Shown here: positions 1-6,900 of the stretch, in pieces
How the letters are laid out: each line of letters opens with the position of its first letter
Numbering within the stretch: the first letter of the stretch is position 1
NCBI GenBank assembly: GCA_028565635.1
Contig: JAOXYB010078721.1
Coordinates: 1-10,680 of the forward strand
Source: Phoronis ovalis
Lineage: Eukaryota; Phoronida; Phoronidae
Direction: 5' to 3'
DNA length: 10,680 nucleotides
Notes under the pieces: model-generated
Seen by the model: the letters and a program-made list of their open reading frames with translations, nothing else
Databases searched by the model: none
Told to the model about the DNA's origin: nothing
Translations under genes and position numbers: made by a program

Positions 1-237
1 TTTTTTTCAAAATTTGACCTTTGACCTTCAAATGACCTTTTGACCTCAAGGTCAACAATGGCCTACCCCAGGGATGTAATACATCAAGTATCAAGTTCCT
101 AGCTGTAACCGTCTTCGAGATATAGCTTGCTGAAAATTGGAAGAAAAAAAAGAAGAAAAAGAAAAAGAAGAAGAAGAAAGAAATCATACAAAACCAATAG
201 GCTTGTTCCCTTATAGGAGCAACCCTAATAAATTATT
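1..237. repeat. Dispersed element: TGACCT array, purine tract and terminal hairpin (left end cut by window)
   Basis: Three blocks are visible. Positions 14-54 hold repeated TGACCT hexamers. Positions 139-183 are a 45-base pure A/G tract of GAA-like repeats. Positions 198-227 form a hairpin: TAGG plus TTGTTCC (198-209) pair with GGAGCAA plus CCTA (216-227), with one mismatch and a 6-base loop. The combination resembles dispersed elements I associate with molluscan genomes, but that family assignment is from memory only. The element lies in the intron before the first visible exon. Confidence 0.55.
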
Positions 238-821
238 CATAAATAGTTCAGAACTGAATGGTTATCAAATTTGGAGAGCATAACTACATGTAATAAATGA
301 GCAATTATTATAAGCTGCTGTTATGCCATTCTTATCTAAGCAGTGATGGACCCACTATGGTTGGAGTGAAATATCATCTTTATTACAGGATCTCTGCTTG
401 CTACAGGGCTTCAAAAATGAAATACTGTCACATTTACAAAATTATGACATCAATTCTACTGAACAGATTGTTAAACAGACTTATAATAGATGGACATAAT
501 TTGCAAAGATTTAGTACTGAATTACCCCTGAAAGGCCAACATTATTTAAGCGAATTTTGATTTTTTTATGGTATCAATTATAATTACAAAATGACTTGTT
601 GTTTCCTCTTTATTCATTATGACATGCTGATGTGGCATTTGACGGAATGTGGCTGGTAAACATGGAGGCTTTGTCTAGAAATTGCAAGACATTTTTTTTC
701 AGTTAGCACATTACAATTCAAAGGTTGTAAATGATTGGGGCATCTGTAACTGCCTGAATAACATTAATTAGTTTACTGATCATCATATCTTAAAGTAACT
801 TTACTTCTTTATTGATTGTAG
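238..821 (+). other. Intron upstream of the first visible exon
   Basis: AT-rich intron sequence ending in the acceptor at 820-821. I see no exon here that would continue ATP9 upstream, no convincing gene, and no clear repeat beyond the element that ends near 237. Confidence 0.7.
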
Positions 822-902
822 GATCTCCATGATATACAAGCAGAAATATATGCTGAAAAACCGCAGAAAGATATACACAGCTTTATTGGTACCTTTACCA
901 GA
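822..902 (+). CDS. ATP9A: ATP9 exon 1 of window: distal actuator-domain segment
   Basis: Encodes 27 residues (1-27 of the fragment) starting [10 protein letters not shown] and ending IGTFTR. It matches the vertebrate ATP9A stretch that ends VGTFTRED. The acceptor is ttgattgtag before 822 and the donor is GTGAGT at 903. Both boundaries are phase 0. The preceding intron is longer than the window edge allows, so the DGET-bearing exon of the actuator domain is not visible. Confidence 0.9.
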
Positions 903-3900
903 GTGAGTATGACGGATGACAATCTGCGCTTTGTTAATATCAAGTTCAAGTTTTGCACCATATTAATGTAATATTTTTATTTTCACTCATGGGGAATTTC
1001 TGAGTTTGACGCCGTGTATGGTCGATGTAATAAAACAGACTGTATGAGTTCTGCTGGAAAAGCATATGATTCAAATAGATTTTCCGTTAAAAATTATTCA
1101 AGAGGGGAGGATCTGCAAATAGTTATGACTGTGGGAGTAGTAGGGATGCATGAAGTTTCAGTTTAGTATTGACAAGCTACTTTTTATTAGTCGGAAGGGT
1201 GATGAAAATGGTTTAAATTATTATGGTTGCAAAGAGAAAACGAATTTGGCACCTTTGCTCGTTTTAAATGGGACAGTCATTGTACAAATAACTGGTACTG
1301 ATACTAATTTTTTTCTACAAATTATTATTTATACTTGATAAGGAATATACACATTCGACATTTTTTTTTTAGACGGATGTACCAGGAGTTGAAGATTCGT
1401 TGGATATTGAGAATACGCTATGGGCCAATACTGTTGTGGCCTCTGGCACAGCGCTAGGGGTTGTAATTTACACTGGCTCTGATACTAGAAGTGTTATGAA
1501 CACTGCCAAACCACATAGCAAGGTAAGCTGTAGTTTTTTGTTTTTTTTTCAGAATCATCATAGCACAAATCTGAAGGGGTGAAATAAGATCAATTTTTAA
1601 TTAATATTTAAAAATTGGTAAAATTTTATCTTAGTCTGAATTAACGCCATTTTGTTTTTTCTGTCCTTGTGCACTAATGTAGATACTTTTTCAATAAAAC
1701 TATTTGGTCGTTGAACTAACGCATGACTTTGCCATTTTTGCTTTCAGGTTGGTTTGTTAGACCTCGAGATCAACACATTGACTAAGCTATTGTTCCTTGC
1801 AGTCGTCATATTGTCTATCGTCATGATGATCCTAAAGGTAGGCTTAAACTGTACTTCACTTTCCTTGTTGAATATAACCTATGTAGACTTTTTTCTTACC
1901 GTCCAAGTTGAGCCTTGGATAGAATTACATTTCTGCACGTGCTTGTTAAAGCAGAAAGTCTGCTGGTGCAATATTTTTGCTAGAAGTGCAACGTTTTGGC
2001 GGGGGAATCTGTTGAGAGCCAGAAGAGTAAGGTATTGGAAGTATTTCTACTTTTATGCCTCATTTCAGAGTTTCAATGGACAATGGTATAGGAATATTTC
2101 TATTTGGTATGACACATTTCAGGGTTTTGATGGACTGTGATATCATTAGTGGGTCAGGTTCATATTGCGCATTTCAAAGTTTTGATGGACCATGATATCG
2201 TTATTTGTTCAGTTTGATATTGCTCATTTTAGGGTTTTCAAGGACCATGGTATCTTTACTTGTTCCGGTTCATATTGCTCTTTTCATATATTATTCCTCT
2301 CAGGTGAGTACACATATTCTAATATAAAACAAGTGTCCACAAATTTCATAAATATTGTATTTTTATCTGTTGCACATTATTGAAATTTATCGTCTTGCTC
2401 TTTATAACAAATCTTGGAATTAAAAGTTTTTTAAAGTCACGCTGCAGACAGACCTTTTGCATTAATTTTTGTTTTCTTAAAAACGTTATGTTTTTTCCTT
2501 TGTAAACATTAGCCTCTAACAATAATGGTAAATCTATGGAGTTTGTGCTTGAAAAAAAAATGTCAAAGTACTGATGTTATAAGAATCATTAAAGAAACAT
2601 GGAGAGTAAATATTACATTTACTGAATAGTTTTTCTTTGCCACTTATTGACATTTTATATATTTGATAGTCTCCGGATAAATCTCGACATGGGCAAGGGT
2701 GCATACTCTTACCTAATACAGAGGGATCAGAACATTCCTGGGACAGTAGTGCGGAGTACGACCATACCTGAAGAGCTGGGTCGCATTAACTATTTACTGT
2801 CCGATAAAACTGGAACACTTACACAGAATGAAATGATCTTTAAAAGACTTCATTTGGGTACTGTGTCATTTAGTGCAGAAACAATGGATGAGGTACGCAA
2901 ATCAGTAATTAAAAATAAATGCAATTTAGCTGTTAACACGATACTTGATTTTAAATAGACGGTATGTTAGGCGTGTTATAACTGAATCTCTCTAACAGAA
3001 TATTAAGCAAAATGTTTCAAGTAAATTTAGTACGTATTATAATATTATGAATTATACAAGTAAAATTAAATATTTAACAAATTTAACACAAAACAGTGAA
3101 TGGACATTTTGAACCATTCTAGTTGTCACTTTAGTTGGTATGATCTTATATTGTACATTTCTGTTAATTTTTCTCTTCAGGTAATTGCTCATCTGCGAAC
3201 AGCATTTATTCAACAACAGCAACCTACTTCAACACCTGTCAAAGGTCCGCCTCCTAAGGTTCGTCGTACTGTAATTACACGAGTGTTTGAAGCTGTTAAA
3301 GCTTTGGCATTGTGTCATAATGTGACACCTGTCTATGAAATCCTGAGTGAAGACTGCACAGATATAGAGGCGGACCAGCATATGATGCATGATAAAGTGA
3401 CGTACCAAGCTTCTAGTCCAGACGAGGTATAATATCGCTTATCACCTATATACTGTGGTGTTCTTTCCCATGGTCACTTAAGTCAAAAACCAGTATATAA
3501 TAACATTTTCAAATTCTAAATTTAAATTGCTGCCATAATTTCCAATTGGATATTTTCCTGCTAACAAGTAAGCGGAAAATAATGTTGACTGTATTAAAAT
3601 ACTACATGTGGAAACAATTCGTGTGAAAGTCTACTTTCTGTGTGCAAATTTACCAATAAAAAGTTGGCAGTTGTAAGAAGTCTATCGGCTTGTTTACAGT
3701 GATGTCATTCTGTTATCTGTTTTGGATATCTAGGTGGCACTTGTGAGTTGGACGGAATCAATTGGATTGGCTCTTATAAAGCGGAATTTGAATTCCATGC
3801 AGCTGAGGCCCCCTACTGGACCAAGACAGAACTACTCTATTTTGCAAATATTTCCTTTCACTTCTGAATCTAAACGGATGGGTATAATCGTTAAGGTATG

Positions 3901-6900
3901 TGATGTTTTATTTTTGGTAAAACTTGGCATAAGTGTATCTTGTTAGCACACATAATTTTTTTTAATATGATGTTAGCAGTTTAATTGTGATTGGCTCTGT
4001 ACCACTTACTACCATATAATTTGAGAAGATCTTTGACTATAAATTAGTAATAAAGAATAAATCAGAACTTACATTCATGTACAATCATGTATTTCTTTAT
4101 TATATATTTTAGGAGGAATCAACTGGGGACATCATTTTTTATATGAAAGGAGCAGATGTTGTCATGACAACCATCGTTCAGTACAATGATTGGCTGGAGG
4201 AGGAGGTAAGGCTGTATGTGAGATGTCTGTTTCTGGGTTATAATGATTAAGTACTTTGTTGAACAAGTTTTAAACAGATTATGAAAAGCCTAATATATAG
4301 CACCAGACATTGTAGTTTGAAATGTTATCAAACAAAGATGGATGAATCTTTGGATGTATATTCAACTCCAGTAAAAGTATAAAAAGGTTAAATTTAGTTT
4401 GTTGTATAACACAGTTACAATGCCCTCTTCAGTTTGTGGATCTTATCTAGAAGGAATAAGCTGGACTGTTTTACATGTAATTCATAATCCCAATTTAAAT
4501 TAATGTAGGAAATTTTTAACCAACTTCTTAATAAGGAATCAATTCTGTTTCATATATTTTCAAATACAAGTTAAAAAATCTTCTAGTGTTCTATGTTAGA
4601 AAAAAAGGCCTATTGTAAGTATGCTTTGATATAAAGTACAGCTCTCAACATTTCCATGCGTTCATTACAGTGTGACAACATGGCAAGGGAAGGCTTAAGA
4701 ACATTGGTTGTGGCTAAACGTGTTCTTACAGAAGAACAATACAAAGATTTTGAGGTAAGAATAAGTCAAGAAAGGAAATCACAGATAAGTTTGAATCTTC
4801 TGTCATAATTATGTTAAATCTTGAGCATATATTCTGTTTGCCAAAACTAGAATTGTCTAATTGGATATCACTTAATCACTTTTTGTATGGAAATTAATAA
4901 TGTGCTACTTATACTTCAGAAAGCTCTTTTATCTACCACTGTCTGGTATCACTTAGTTAATATTTTAAGAACATTTTGACCTATTTGCAATAGACTTTGA
5001 AAGTTTATCCAAGTACCTGGATTAATATTCCTTTGATACGCAACTTTTTCACAGCAACGATATCATCAAGCTAAGATGAGTACCCAGGACAGGAATATCC
5101 GAATGACAGCAGTCATGGAAAGTTTGGAAAGAGATATGGAATTACTATGTCTAACTGGAGTAGAGGATAAGTTACAAGATGATGTGAGACCAACCCTGGA
5201 AATGTTAAGAAATGCAGGCATTAAGGTTTGTAGCCACAATCATGCCTCAGAAAAAATAACCTTTCTAAAATATGGCAAAATTTATGCAACTGAAATGAAA
5301 ATCCTATTAACAAGCTAAGGTTTTTGGATATCATTTTGGTATTTTCATCAACACTATCAGCCTCTGAGGTTTAGACTAAAAACTGAATGTATCTTCTTTT
5401 ATTTTTTTTCTGCTGAGTAAAATTTTAAAATACAGTATACTAAACTTTTCCAGAAATGAGAAATACATTACAGCAACTTATTCTTATTCTTTTACTAAAT
5501 ACTCACTGTATAATGTGAAAACTATGGTCAGGAAACTGGAACAGTTAATCCATGGAATATTCAAAATTATTTCAGGGCTGTATTTGGATACTGGTATAGG
5601 ATGTAATCCATAACACAAGTCATGCATAATTCAGCATGATTAAAATATACATAGTGTCTGTGTGCCAGTAAATAGTTTTTATTTTTACAGATTTGGATGT
5701 TAACAGGAGATAAACTAGAAACAGCAACATGTATTGCCAAAAGTTCCCGCCTTGTGTCAAAAACCCAGGACATTCATGTCTTCCGTGCTATAACAGATCG
5801 AGCTGAGGCTCACCAAGAGCTAAATGCTTTCAGGAAAAAGCATGACTGCGCTCTTGTTATAAAAGGCGATTCGTTACAGGTAATGTTGAGAATATATTAA
5901 TGGTTCTTTAAAAGATATTGTTGCTGAAGTACTAAGTATATCTGAAGAATAAAATATTCAAGTTGTTATTTGTTGGTTAAAGTAATTTTATCGGGCTTGA
6001 CGTAACAGCAAGTAGGAGGTTGGCTTTGCCTTATTTTTTGTCCATTGCAGGTGTGTTTACAGTTTTATGAACATGAGTTTGTGGAGTTGGCCTGTCAGTG
6101 CCCTGCTGTTGTTGTCTGTAGATGCTCGCCTACACAAAAAGCAGACATTGTTAAACTATTGAAGGCACACACTGGCAAACAGACATGTGCAATAGGTATG
6201 TTTTTTTCAAATAATTTAATAATAATTGAATGAAGGTAACTTTGTCCATTCTGCATATGTTTGCTTGTAACTGTTGGGTGTTTAACAGGACGAAAATTAC
6301 TAAAATACTGTAATTTGAAATTTCTTTAAAAGGCGGAATTGGGAAATTCTGTGTGTTAAACATTTCTGTTAAATTATAGTGCATGAAGTAATTAATCAAA
6401 TTGTGTTGAAGTAGAGACTTTCAACTAGTACTGTTTTTATCTTGATGTTTATCTATATTATTTCTAATTATTTCTCAAGTTTTCTCTAAAATTCCATTTA
6501 AATTTGTTGGCATTTTGGATAACTCTCCTAAAAGTTAATGGCTTTATTGAAAAGCTGGCTTATTATTTTTAGAGTTTAATTCAATGAGTAAATCTTTAAT
6601 TTCAGGAGATGGTGGAAATGATGTCAGCATGATACAGGCAGCAGATGCAGGCATTGGCATTGTAGGCAAGGTTAGTAGAAATCATTGGGACTGTTCCAGG
6701 AAATATTGGGGGGAGATGGAGGATGGCAATTTTTTTTGTGTCTATCAGTACTTCCATATAACTTAATTTGAAGTGAAAAGAAAGTAAATGTAAAATGTTC
6801 TCAATTTCTCGCAAGCATCTAATTATGTGATACTCTCAGTCTATATAGTGATTACCTCGTGGTAATGGTTGTATGTAGTGTATATGTGATGTAGTAAGGT

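Noticed and set aside
297-560. 87-codon open frame in the upstream intron
   Set aside because: No recognisable protein family, AT-driven composition, no fitting splice sites, and not homologous to the missing N-terminal part of ATP9.
6151-6399. Antisense open frame overlapping exon 12
   Set aside because: Mirror of a conserved coding exon extended into intron; no domain or plausible start context.
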